Shown: positions 46,989-57,717 of the stretch, piece after piece
Numbering within the stretch: position 1 is the first letter of the stretch
How the letters are laid out: every line of letters begins with the position of its first letter
Assembly (NCBI GenBank): GCA_003008705.1
Contig: PDUO01000091.1
Coordinates: 65,131 to 129,130, forward strand
DNA from: Pezicula radicicola
Lineage: Eukaryota > Ascomycota > Leotiomycetes > Helotiales > Dermateaceae
Direction: 5' to 3'
Length of the DNA stretch: 64,000 nt
Position numbers and translations under genes: made by a program
Notes under the pieces: generated by a model
Seen by the model: only the letters and a program-made list of their open reading frames with translations
The model's database searches: none
Told to the model about the DNA's origin: nothing

Positions 46989-48183
46989 TCAGTCAAAGAT
47001 TCGGATCGGCTTCTCGAGATAGAACCCAGGGTCGTTGAATCTAAGACCCTTATCAAGACCCGAAATTTCAGCCAGCTCCTCTCCGGTCAACGAAAAGTCG
47101 TTCACCTCCAAATTCTGCTGCAGGCGTGCCTTGTTGTTTGACTTTGGAATGACCGCAATACCCCTATAGCTATCAGCACAACTACCAGCTCAACAACAAT
47201 AATCTAGTTTCACATACCTTTGCGTTGCCCAGCGTAGAAGAATCTGCCCTGCAGGCCTTCCATGCTTTTGAGAGATTTTCTGAATGACTGGGTGGTCGAA
47301 GAGCATTGGTACGTCTTCGGCCCTCTTGCTGAACGCGGGAGGTAGTTCCAAGAATGACTGTGGGCCGAATGTTGAGTAGCCCGTGATGACGATTCCTTCT
47401 TCCTGCGCCATCTTGACCAGGGTTTCTTGGACGAGGTAAGGGTGGTGCTCGATCTGCAGACTGGAGATTGGATGGCGACAGTAGGAGAGGACATCGTATA
47501 GCAATTGCGTTGAGAAGTTGCTGACGCCAATTGAGCGTACTACTCCCTCGTCCACAAGCTCCTCTAAAGCTTGCCATGTCTCTGAGGTGGGGACTTTGGC
47601 CGTTTCAACAATCTTGCGTTCTTTATCCATCCACCATGCCTATGTTTTTTAGCACTGTGATTAATGGGGAATGGGCTTTTTTTACCGGATATCGAAGCTT
47701 TTCTGGCTCGATGTACTTCAGTGCGACTGGGAAATGGATCAGGTACAGATCAATGTATTCCAAACCCCAAGCATCTCGTTGCGCGTATGCCATCTGTTTG
47801 ACATGTTCTCTGCGTAGCAATAAGCTTATAACTTTAAGTAGAAGAATTGGTTCTGCTCACTTTTGATGATAGTTGTTCCATAATTTCGTTGTCACAAAAA
47901 TATCTTCTCGCTTGACGAGTCCGTCTTCAATAGCTTTCTTGATGCCGAGCCCGGCTTCCTTTTCGTTTTGGTAATCGTAGGCTCCGTCGAACAACCGATA
48001 TCCCGTCTTGATTGCGTGGTAGACGGTATCTGCTGTGGTATCTTGGTCAACCTTCCACAGACCGAAGCCCACGAGGGGCATGCTCTGATGGGTGTCAGCT
48101 TCATATGGTCAATCTTTCAAATGACAAAGCAAGGGAGGGACTAGATTACTTACATGGCCGGATGCGAGCTTTACTGTCGCCAT
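46989..48183 (-). CDS. xyl1: NAD(P)H-dependent D-xylose reductase
   Basis: Five exons (48154-48183, 47861-48084, 47686-47809, 47218-47639, 46989-47163) join in frame to 324 residues, the family's usual size. All introns have GT-AG borders (46-69 bp). It is an aldo-keto reductase with the xylose-reductase pattern: [25 protein letters not shown] (catalytic Asp and Tyr), VTTKLWN (Lys), [11 protein letters not shown] (His), [27 protein letters not shown], and [14 protein letters not shown] for the cofactor phosphate site, ending [20 protein letters not shown]. It reduces D-xylose to xylitol in the cytosol, the first step of fungal pentose use, and often L-arabinose too. No broken codon is seen. 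The nearest intact gene on the left is a same-strand sugar porter. Confidence 0.95.
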
Positions 48184-48813
48184 TACTTTTGAGTAGTGTT
48201 TCTTGCAGTTTCGGTGTGTTGTGGTGGTTGTACTTGCGAGATTCAAAGGAACTTTGTACTCTTGCTGCGTTCAAAGTTTTATGCAATCTACTCACTTCTC
48301 GATTTAGATCGACTGCTTTGTTGAATAAATAAAAAGAGAGCTTCCTAGCGGTGCAGGGCGGCCGAGATGATTGAAATGGGGTCGGCTACGAGTAATTCTC
48401 CACATGGACTGGCGGCGCTTCCAGTTTCCCAAATGGGAATCGCATAAAGTCTTAACCACGTTTGGCTCCTCAATCCTCACTCCTCCTGGATCCACCGTTC
48501 CGTGGCAAGAGCTTCCCTTTCTTGACTTGCATGCCGACTTTCTAGCGCTTCGAAATATAAGTAGCTCGATCCATATGATTTCCTTCCAAGGTATCATTTA
48601 TAAGGACTAGTTTTCTTACTTTCTTGAACTTCACAATTTCTATACCTTACCCCCTCCGAAATAACTTTTAATTTTGTTATCGCGAGAATGTACTCTTTAT
48701 TTTTTGTGTTAGGTCAATACACTCTACGAACACAACCTGTTTGTTACACGGAACTTCTAAACTAAATTAAATTCCCTTCCTCGTTCTTGTATAATTCCAT
48801 TTGCTTATAACAC
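48184..48813. other. Upstream region of the xylose reductase gene
   Basis: About 630 bp between the xylose reductase start and the 3' end of the GTPase relic. I find no convincing regulator site. A plus-strand frame at 48371-48610 has no motif. Confidence 0.4.
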
Positions 48814-50100
48814 CTAAAGCTGCGATAGTTTCGTATCTTGCAAGTACAATAATCCAAAAGAGAGGAGTAACATACTAGCATTTCCAACTATATTGAAAAT
48901 ACTAATGAGAAGGTCTGTGGTTTTATCTTGAGCTGGTGACTGCTGCGTATGTGTTATCTCGCGCTTAACCGCCGCTCTCTCTTCTGTTGTCAACTTGCCT
49001 ATGTTCTTCTTGATATCGTCAATAACCTTCTCAAAACTTTTCTCTATGCTGATTTTCTCTGTATTCAGTTTCTGCATCGTTGCCATCGAATCATCAAGTT
49101 GTTGCTGGATCCTGCGATTATCACTGCGACGTTCGTAGCGAAGCTTGTCCTGTTGGTCCCTAAGACCTCGAAGCTGTTTCTCAAACACCTCTTAAGCTTC
49201 CGTCAAAGCCTCTTCAACCTTCGTGTCCTGCGCTTCTCGTGCCTCAATCATCTCTTTCTGGATCTCAGCCATCTTGGCTTTATAGATTGCTCGCAATCGT
49301 TTCAAGTCCTTATTAACTGCAGTACCTGCAGATGTGTCGATGAGTAGCTTTTCTTGGTCGACCAACTCGCGCTGTATCTGCAATGGTATTGCCTTATTCT
49401 TCGCAAGTTTCGTTATCATAGATAGAGCAGATTCACGTGTGTCCATAAAACATATCCAATTGCGCGCCGCTGTCAAGCATACCTTTCCAAAATTCCCGAT
49501 TGTTGCTGAGTGACCTCTCATGCTCTTCTGCCCTTTCCAGTGTGCCTGCTTTTCTTGGCCTCTGTCCAGCCTGTCGTTGCTAGTATCACATTCTCCAATG
49601 GATCATCTCCGCATAGTTCGCGAAACATTTTCAGATTTCGGAGACTGGATCCAGTCATTGTGCGTTCAAAAGCATGCAAGTAGATAATGCCCGAAAGTTT
49701 GCGGTTATTCTTGTACTTGTCGGCAAGGTAACTGGCAATCTCTTTGAGGATTTCGGTCTCCGATTTGTACGTGTCATTGAATCCAGGGGTGTCGATGAGA
49801 GTGATCTTGTATTCATCCGTGACGAAAGTGTGGTCACGGACGATGGTAGTGCCTAAGATAATATTTAGTCAAGCTCGTAACTAGAGAACTTAGAGACTTC
49901 ACAAGCTTCTAACCCTGTACCAACTTCCACTTCATCTACTAGCCCACTGGCCGTACGAATGAATGTACTCTTCCCTAAGCCTGTTACACCCATCACGGCA
50001 ACGACAATCTCAGGCACACATTTGTTCGGTTTGCACGTGCTGATCTTGACTAATTTCCTTGATGAGTATGACGATTGTGATGTGGAAGGGAGATGTCAGA
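48814..50100 (-). pseudogene. P-loop GTPase with coiled-coil and C-terminal membrane segment, broken
   Basis: PEIVVAVMGVTGLGKSTFIR (about 50015-49955) is a textbook P-loop. After an intron (about 49854-49916) come TIVRDHTFVTDEYK, LIDTPGFNDTYKSE (switch II DxPG) and KLSGIIYLHAFERTMTGSS, as in the fungal AIG1/septin-like GTPase group. Residues after ILATTGW slip frame near 49535 and again near 49450. EALTEA is followed by TAA (49192-49194, Gln or Glu expected). The rest is a long charged coiled coil (LRGLRDQQDKLRYERRSD, TEKISIEKSFEKVIDDIKK) and a single hydrophobic helix, IVGNASMLLLSFGLLYL, near the end. Such GTPases are numerous and variable in filamentous fungi, function mostly unknown. The N-terminal start was not found. 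Confidence 0.78.
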
Positions 50101-50538
50101 GCTGGAGAAAGCGAAAAGGATTTGGTACTGGGTTTCAATGCTATGTTATCGGTCTGCTCACTTCGAGCCTTGCGGCTCTTTCCTCGCTGGCACATGCTAC
50201 ATTCAGCTGTTCTGTCATTTGTCGGAAATCGCCATGCCCGCTTCCTCGGCTGAGGCTGAGCTGTTGATATTAGTGATCTATCACATCGAGGCGTTAATGC
50301 CAAGACCCCGCCCCATAAAGGCGGCGACAATGCAGCCACCAACATTCTGCACCTGAATAAACAAAAAAGCAGCGGAGTTGAGCTATTTAGCCTTAGGGAA
50401 GGCATAGAAATTGAGAGGTTAGATTATTAGAATAGCTTGGATTGTTCAAATCTCAACTGGGGCCTTTGTGAAAATTTCTATTCTATGAGCAGTCCGTAAT
50501 AATTTCTTGGGTTTAACTCTGAGATCAATATCAAAAGA

Positions 50539-51800
50539 TCACTTAGGAAGAAACCAAGCAATAGCAGATGTCAAAACACGCCCTCCTAAATATCCCTGCC
50601 CTTCTTCATTTCCAAATACCTCTATCAGAGGGTGAACAAGTACTGAAAAGTGGTTGTTGTGCAACATTGAACGATCATCGGGGAGTAAAAACGTATGTGG
50701 AAAAAGTTTCTCTAACAATTCCATATAAACTTCATCTTTGAGATTGCAAGCAAAGGAGCAGACAAGATTTGATCTTCTGGCCCAAATATCGAGGGAAAGA
50801 TTCTTGGCTTGAGCAAAAATTCGATCGAGCTGACTTTGCAACTCCTTGCTTGTGTCTTCGATCAGCTTCCCAGCAAAGCCGGAAAGAAATAGTTGCCTAG
50901 CTTCGGTGCATTGGCTGTCTTCTTGATCTTCGAGGATTATTGTATGGTCGGCAGTGCTAAAGGTTGTCATCGGACCATTAGCTTCTTCTGTGATAACAGG
51001 CGTCCATAAGGCCTCGTCGTAAACAGCCAGCTTCTCTTGACTTGGGCTGGGTTCAGTCTCGATACTATAGGGACCATGACCCCTCTTTCTGAGTTCCTCC
51101 TTCTGGAACTCCCTAACTCTCTCAGATCTCCATAGATGCGCCTCAACCACATTAACTATTCAGATCAGTTTTGGAATCGGAGTTCGAGGGGGATATGGAA
51201 CAAACCGCCAGCCATGTAAGCACACATTTCCATGTACCCGAGATCGAGAAATACTCTTGAATCTCCTGTAGTATTGATCCTAACCTTATCAAGCCGCCTG
51301 ACAAAGAAAAAAGGGTTCTGGATGATGTCCCAGTGGAAAGTATAAGATAGAAGAGAACCCAGAAGCAGCCATAGAAACTTTTTTTGGCTAATAAATTTTC
51401 GGAGCACCACTCCGTCTGGATCTAATAAGACAGTCTGAGCGAGATGATCTTTGAAAAGTTCAAGATTTTCAGCGCTCAAGTCTCCGAGAGAGCTTCGCGC
51501 CCATTTCTTGGCCCATAGGGTGACCTCATTTCTGAGTCTCTTGATCTCTCTCTGGAGGTCGTCGTCTGTTTTGGTGGAGTGTGACTTGGGGAGGTTTTGG
51601 AAGACACTCCTTTGAATATCGGAAAGTTCTGCGTTGTGGCTATATTTCAAATCCTCTATTTGCTTCGCCTGCTTCTCCCACAACTTTACATTGGTGTCGA
51701 AAGTCTTTTTCGAGGATTTCGTATTCGTTTTCCAGTTTTTGTCAGTATCCTCTTTTAAGGTTTCGTGATCTTGGGGTTGGTACGTTGAAACTTAGAGAGC
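50539..51800 (-). pseudogene. Unknown coiled-coil protein, frameshifted
   Basis: Two open stretches, 51683-51165 and 51150-50539, in different frames look like one former protein. The first starts in a charged coiled coil (EKQAKQIEDLKYSHNAELSD, DLQREIKRLRNEVTLWAKKW). It continues with LFKDHLAQTVLLDPDGVVLR and a Phe/Trp-rich stretch. The second has RQLFLSGFAGKLIEDTSKEL and ends GYLGGRVLTSAIAWFLPK. The pattern resembles large lineage-specific fungal families that I cannot name. Coiled coil also continues upstream of 51683 in a third frame. Confidence 0.5.
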
Positions 51801-52683
51801 CTTCCTTTGGGTGGGGCATATATTTGGGACTGGCTTTCGTTGTCACCACAAGCCAGGTGCTAGAAATGTTAGAATATTGGGCGCGCTCAAATCAGATAAC
51901 AAAGCCTTACAGGATCAGCTTTCGGGTTGCTCGAACGCCAAAGATATCCTGACATTGTCCAGGCTTTGATTTGACGTACTCGCGTAAATGATTCTGTAGG
52001 GGCAACTCACGCAAAAGTTCGACTCAAGGAACAAGAACTTTCAGAGCAAATGTTAGCATCATGCGGAGCTGTGTGACAGGTGTCATGTGCCGCTTTAATT
52101 GTTAGTTAAAAATACCCTAATCTACGAAAAGGAGACCGTTGCCAGACTCTAACTGCACACAATCACAACCACAATAATATTTCTACACCCGTACACGCTT
52201 GCACAATCTTTCACACCCGTAAACGGCAGTATGAAAATGTACAAACGCGTAGGGAGGCACAGCCAGCGAGTTGGTGTCGTTCATGATGCCATTATTATTC
52301 ATACAGCACTTCCCAATTCGAGGAATTCTAACAATCTTAGCACACTCTCTATTGGCTCTATACAACTAGTAAGGCCACGTTACGAACCCACGGTATAACA
52401 TTTGTTTAGGGGGGGGGAGGTAGCACACCGAGTATTTTCTTCTTTTTGATCGATTATCTGCATTCGGGCTTGTAATATTTGCTAGGCATTGTTAGTCCTA
52501 CATATCCTAGGCCTAAACTAACACGGAACTTGATCGATCGAGTACCCTGTCTATTCGTTGAAATGGAGCTTTTGAGCGCAGCTCTATCGGGTTTTATATT
52601 GGCTACATGGTATTGTGAAGAGTTTACGAATCGCAATTTTAGTCCCGCATGCTGAAGTCTGAAAGTATTAGGATGCTGGAGAA
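51801..52683. other. Interval without recognisable gene
   Basis: Only short frames are seen. A G homopolymer of nine or more lies near 52410. Confidence 0.4.
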
Positions 52684-53232
52684 AACTTGCTGGTTTGCGA
52701 TTGTGGAGGAGGAATAGTTGATATTAGAACATATTTTGTTTTCACGACGACCCCTCTGCAGTTTGAGGGATTGTGTGAGGGAATAGGTACGAAAATTGAC
52801 CTACACCATATATCTGCTAACGATAGCAGGTGGGAAATGTGGTTCTATATTCATCGATAGAAACTTGCAAAAATTGATGAGTGAAAAGTTCGGAGCAGCA
52901 TTTAACAACGTTGCCGCAGCAAAGAAAGGTCTGGGAACCAGTTTTATAGAAGATTTCGAAATTTTGAAGTCTGACTTTAAAGATTCAGCACATAATAACG
53001 TAGTTAAATTGCCGCTAAAAATGGACCTTGAGGAATCGGAAAGCTACCATCCAGACGACGGAACAATCAAATTGACAAGGTACTGAACCTGCCTCATACT
53101 CTTTGGAACTTCCCGCATGACTATTGAATATACGAAACAAGTTGTACTAAACTCCGACAGGCGAGAAATAAAAGGTCTCTTTGATCCCGTGGTGCTGAAG
53201 GTGATACAGATCCATACTCCATATGCAAACTA
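52684..53232 (+). pseudogene. Hsp70-like ATPase-fold protein fragment
   Basis: Three exon pieces splice in frame: 52684-52786, 52830-53081 and one starting about 53161. They carry NLLVCDCGGGIVDIRTYFV (the phosphate-2 DxGGGTxD-like loop of the actin/Hsp70 fold), CEGIGGKCGSIFIDRNLQKL, and PLKMDLEESESYHPDDG. The last piece has REIKGLFDPVVLKVIQI before TAA. This is the middle of the divergent fungal Hsp70-like (HSPA12-type) family. The N-terminal phosphate-1 loop and the C-terminal adenosine-binding part are missing, so it is a fragment though splice sites survive. Related genes often sit near NLR and HET genes in fungi. Confidence 0.72.
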
Positions 53233-53894
53233 AGAAACGCCATGATCTATATATGTGTACTGCAAAAAGAGTAGTCCTCCTGTTTTGGGAGCCTTTCAAC
53301 CAGGGACAAAGGAAAGTTCAACGAAATCTTCTCCCAGCCAATGAAAACTCTACAATTGCCAAACCAGTCCTTGTTCTCTGAGCTCCATGTTACAATCCAA
53401 GATCAAGCTGGCGAGGAGAAGCCGGATCTCCGCAAACGCAGGACTATTCAGTCAGTATTGTTGTTGAACTTGATGTATTTTGATATTTACAAAACTAACT
53501 TTTCTCCGATGTACGAACGATGTCCCTTTCTCGTTGTTCGTATGCCTTCCTGTGTATTGGCAACTCGGGGGTTGGGGAGGGGAGGTGCTCTTTAAGCGAA
53601 TACCGTCTTCAGGCTTTTATCCCTGTAAATCTTCCAAGCCATAGGGTGCTACAGCGCAGCAATCGTTGAATTCAGGCTATTGCCTCCGAAGAATCTGACT
53701 GTTTGGTGTGCCCTTGTTCATACGTGGATGGTCCCTGCAATGGCATCTATCAAAAGCGGCGGTCGAAATCAGGCGGCAAAATGTGGCGATGTCAGCACAC
53801 CTGACCTAACGCCCTCTGGTGAACGATCTCAAAATTCAATTCCAAAGAACGCTCTGTAGTCTTCCTCGCCTTTCAAGATCTTCAGTCAGGAAAT
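53233..53894. other. Interval after the Hsp70-like fragment
   Basis: An 84-codon plus-strand frame at 53341-53595 (MKTLQLPNQSLFSELHVTIQ) has no recognised domain and is not a continuation of the Hsp70 fold. Confidence 0.4.
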
Positions 53895-54266
53895 ATGTTC
53901 CAAATGCCTGAGCTAGACGTCGAAGAAACCAATACTCATCGTTGCGCCGCTTGTTCCAGAATCACTTACGGGAAGTTTCGTGCTGCGAATCCATTAGCAA
54001 AACTCACAAGCCCGAAGACCATAATCATCGGTAGCTTTCCAGAAGTTGTTAAGTCCGCCTTTGGTGGTTGTTGGATATGTCGTATTATACTTCGCCAGAT
54101 CTCGCAAACTGCTACAAGCTTCCCAGCGATGCTACAGCCTTACAATATTGCCGCTATTGGGCTCAGATTATCATTAGATAATAAATTGAGTCTTCATTGC
54201 TATGACAAGGACAGATATGTATTGGATAACCTTGCAGCGGATCTTGGCTTGAGGGGTACGTACTAA
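53895..54266 (+). pseudogene. N-terminal exon resembling HET-domain proteins
   Basis: The 123-codon frame begins MFQMPELDVEETNTHRCAAC and has a second cysteine pair, GGCWICRIILRQI, about 50 residues on. This CxxC...GCxxC layout is common just before HET domains. The last coding residues (GLRG) run into GTACGT, a fair donor, but no HET core follows before the P450 gene, so the gene is truncated. The assignment is by layout only. Confidence 0.4.
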
Positions 54267-54396
54267 GTCTTATCTCTTATAATTATTTAATATTTCTTTC
54301 GAAGAGAGCCCTCATAGAGATTCTACTCACCGGTCATTACTTTAGAATTAGGCCAAAAATTGTTAATTTGAAGGTTACGAGACCTGAAAAGGAAAG

Positions 54397-54468
54397 CTTA
54401 GGCGTTTAAAAGATAAATATTGGCGCTCGCGTGAATGGGAGCGCCAATATTCGTCTCCTAAATGCTTG
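54397..54468. repeat. Foldback repeat with perfect 13-bp core stem
   Basis: AATATTGGCGCTC (54416-54428) and GAGCGCCAATATT (54439-54451) are exact complements around a 10-base loop. The arms continue outward for about 20 bases, with mostly C/T or G/A differences. It could be a small transposon relic or a hairpin-forming palindrome. Confidence 0.75.
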
Positions 54469-54744
54469 GTAATTGGAGAGGGATCGAGGGGCAAAATTCT
54501 CTTTGCAACAAATGGCAAGTGTTAACTATATTGCGTAACAGAACGTATTGTTGAAATTCAATGAATTAATGATACAAAGCTAATCTGTATGCAGGCTTTG
54601 GCGTGAGGAGCCTCAACGGTCATGGGCACAACGAGCAGTGCGACCGGCGAACACGGCCAGGACTGTCATAGCCATAGCAAAGCAAAGTTACTTTGTACTA
54701 TTTTCGAAGGCAGATCTTTAGCCGGCAAAGATCAGTCGATGATG

Positions 54745-56444
54745 CTATCGCAAATGGTTGTTTGCGCTGTAAAGCTTTATGTTCACGCCCCCGGCTACTT
54801 TATCTACCAATTTCCAATCACAGGGCAGTCGTCCTTTCGGCAAGGCTGATCCATCAATTGAGTCGAACTTTTGCAGGAGCCTGACTGTGACATAGGCAAT
54901 CTCAGCAAGGGCGAATTGTTGTCCGATACATATTCGAGGGCCAGCGTTGAATGGGAGGTAGTTGAATCCAAATTTGCGCCCTTCCCATCGTTCTGGATTG
55001 AAGCGGTCAGCATCAGGGCCCCAAAGTTCTGGGTCTGAGTGCATTGTCCAAAGCTACACGGAAGAGATGTCAGCACTGAGGAGAAGCTAAAGGCACAATA
55101 GTGATGACAAGACGCAAAGACGTACCTCCCAAGCAATAAGGTGACCTTTAGGTATAAATACTGGTGAAGTCCCATCGGAGCCACCACCTACGGGCAGTGT
55201 TGTGTTTCTAACGGCCTCACGGGCGTTGACCGGAACCGAAGGGTAGACTCGAAGAGCTTCGTTCAAGCACCATTGAAGGTATGAACAGTTCTTGAGCCCG
55301 CTGAGCGTGATCTCCTTCGGTCGATCGAAGGATCCAAAGTCATCTATGATGATGTTGCGAAGCTTCTTGAAAATATGAGGATATTGTGCCAATGAGGCCA
55401 AAAGGAAGCCAAGAGTTCCCGAGATGGTGTCGCTGCCTGCCAGAAGGATGTTCAACAGCTGGGAGCGGAGCTCCTGCGGATCCTTCACGTCAGCGACAAT
55501 AGCATCCAGAACGACGTACTTTCCCGCCCCTGGCTTTTTATCCGAGCCACCGTCCCTCAAATGGCGCTGGACATACGTATCCACGAAGTTATGAACAGCT
55601 TTACACTGTTCCTTGAATTTGCGATCGTGCGTTAGCCAGAACAGGTCACCGTATATCAAAGATTTCGCCGTTGTCTTCTCTGCTCCGAAGAAGGCCTCTA
55701 CGAACTGCATCATCTCCTTCTTAGAGAACAAAGTACTCGTATCTGTACTATCATCTCTCTGGCTGTGCACGCTTTCGCCAAAGAGAAACTCTGTGGCAGT
55801 ATCCATTGTAAAACGCTCCAATAGCGGTTGCATATCGAAAGTCGAGGTCCAGTTACCAGGCTCCACGGCACCTGGGAGGGCATCAAAGAGATCTTTGACA
55901 TGTGTTTCGAAGAGCCCCAGATCAGCTATCTGTTCACGCATGAATTGCGGTCTTAGAAGAGCTCGAGAGTGTTCCCATTTAGGCCCGTTCGCTGAGAACT
56001 GTTGGAATTAGCTCTGCGTATGTTTGAAGTCGCAAAACGTACAATACCGAGACCAAGAAGCGCCTCGAACGCTCCCACTCTGGCCGCTGGCTGCTGAAAA
56101 TCTTGAAACTGGGTCGCTAGCACAGCCTGCAGATTCTTCGGGTCGAAGGTGTAGAACCACGTCTCTCCCAGTGGATATTTTATTCGAAATGTTTTACAGT
56201 CTCGTCCTATCTTTGCGCTCATTTCTTTCTTGCGATCTAAGAAGGCATAAGATAAGCGGTTTGTCTTCATTCCATTCATCTCAATCTTGAAATTCTGCAC
56301 GCCAAATACATCCCAAGGTCGAAAGAGTGGTGCTGGTTGGCAACCGAAAGATTTCGCCTTCGCTGCCTGTCTTACGTGTGCAACTACACAGTAAATTGTA
56401 AAAATTGCTGCCACAGCCGGCGGCAAGAATAGTAGTAAGCCCAT
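54745..56444 (-). CDS. Cytochrome P450, CYP52-like (alkane/fatty-acid hydroxylase group)
   Basis: Three exons (56043-56444, 55126-55998, 54745-55053) join in frame to 527 residues, standard for microsomal P450s. The N-terminus MGLLLFLPPAVAAIFTIYCV is a membrane anchor. DRKKEMSAKIGRDCKTFRIK and FATEFLFGESV-like blocks are as in the CYP52/CYP63 clan. The I-helix oxygen motif is LLAGSDTISG, the K-helix ExxR is EALRVYP followed by VPVNAREAV, and the haem loop is FNAGPRICIGQQFALAE with the axial Cys. It would be an ER-bound monooxygenase acting on fatty acids, alkanes or similar chains with a CPR partner. No stop or frame break is seen. The 44-bp and 72-bp introns use GTACGT donors. It stands between pseudogenes and a MITE. 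Confidence 0.93.
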
Positions 56445-56582
56445 GTTGAAGAATGACTAAGGTGATGGTCGATATTCTGGGCAGGGCGACTTGTATATAT
56501 AATGTCGATTCTAAGTGCTTATCTCAGCTTATCTCAGCTCACTAGTCCCAGCGGCCGAGACACGGGGCTCCATGCAGTAGTA

Positions 56583-57106
56583 AAGTCGTTGTGCCTTTCA
56601 GCGTCATTTACCGAATTTCTGACCTGTGCCACATAGCCTTGAAAACTATATAGTCAAAAAATACAAATTCGATAATAACTTTATAGTAACTTATTCTATT
56701 ATAATTTTTTGTTAGATAATTACTTTATATTATAGAAGGATTCTATATATAAACTTTTAGCTAATTATATTTACTATATACTATATTATAATTAAATTAT
56801 AGAAAAGAGGTAGAAATATATTTTTAGCCGAGGTATCGGGGTATATTAGTATAACTTAGTAATCTTTTTCCTAACTAAAGTTTAAATTTATCTATACCTC
56901 GATCTTTTTATATATTCTATATTAGTATTAAAAATTAATATTAAGAGGAAGGTATTATAATATAGAGTAATACTCTTAAGTAGATTAATAATAGAATGTA
57001 TTATTATAAAGTTATTATCGAATTTATATTTTTAAGTATATAGTTTTTAAGGCTATATAGCACAGGTCAGAAATTCGGTAAATGACGCTGAAAGGCACAA
57101 CGACTT
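56583..57106. mobile_element. 524-bp TIR element (MITE-like) with long inverted repeats
   Basis: The ends AAGTCGTTGTGCCTTTCAGC and its complement lie inside a TA duplication (56581-56582, 57107-57108). The first about 47 bp of each end match perfectly. Similarity then continues with mainly transition differences for roughly 120 bp per arm. The middle is AT-rich and poor in CpA/TpG, so RIP has probably acted. There is no coding capacity. It sits about 140 bp upstream of the P450 start. Confidence 0.85.
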
Positions 57107-57717
57107 TAAGCGAGTTAGGTAAGCGAGGCGGTGTAACCGAAAGGCGTAACGGTCTACATTATATAACTAAGGAGCGGGGGTAGTGTAAGGGCCGCTCGCT
57201 TTTAAAAAAGTTAATAGTCTATATTATATAATCTAAGGGTCCCCTCCTTATATAATTAATCTACATAAAATAAAGAGGGTTTTAAGTTTTTTTTTTTTTA
57301 ATTCTTACGTCCGGTGCTAATACGCTTGTCCTCCGTGCCGTCCTCCTTCAAACCGTTATTCTCTATGAATGTATAAGTGGATTATTATTTTTGTAAGGAT
57401 TTGATATAGTGGTAATAAATCTAGTTACTTAAAAAAGACATTTAAAGATTTAGAGAGGCTATACGTTTTCTCTGTAGCATCGCGCTCCTAGCTATAACAT
57501 ACGATAGTATAATTGTAATAAGAGTACAGAAACAATAGCTTTTGAATAAAATAGTTTAATTTTAAAATGTTCTATAGTTTACTAGGAGAGTGGTTTTATC
57601 TAATAAATCTCCAAACCTTGGCCTGAATAAAACAGAAATTTTATACACTGCTATATTTTAACCACATAGATGATATCTCCTATCCTTCCTTCTTTCCAAG
57701 CGAGCAGAGTACAAGGT
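57107..57717. other. Spacer downstream of MFS gene
   Basis: Contains a GC-rich stretch (57107-57240) and AT-rich sequence with a T11 run near 57290. It may be remnants of another repeat; no gene is seen. Confidence 0.4.

Noticed and set aside
52405..52420. G homopolymer as a G-quadruplex or telomeric seed
   Set aside because: A single G run without further G tracts nearby does not support either.
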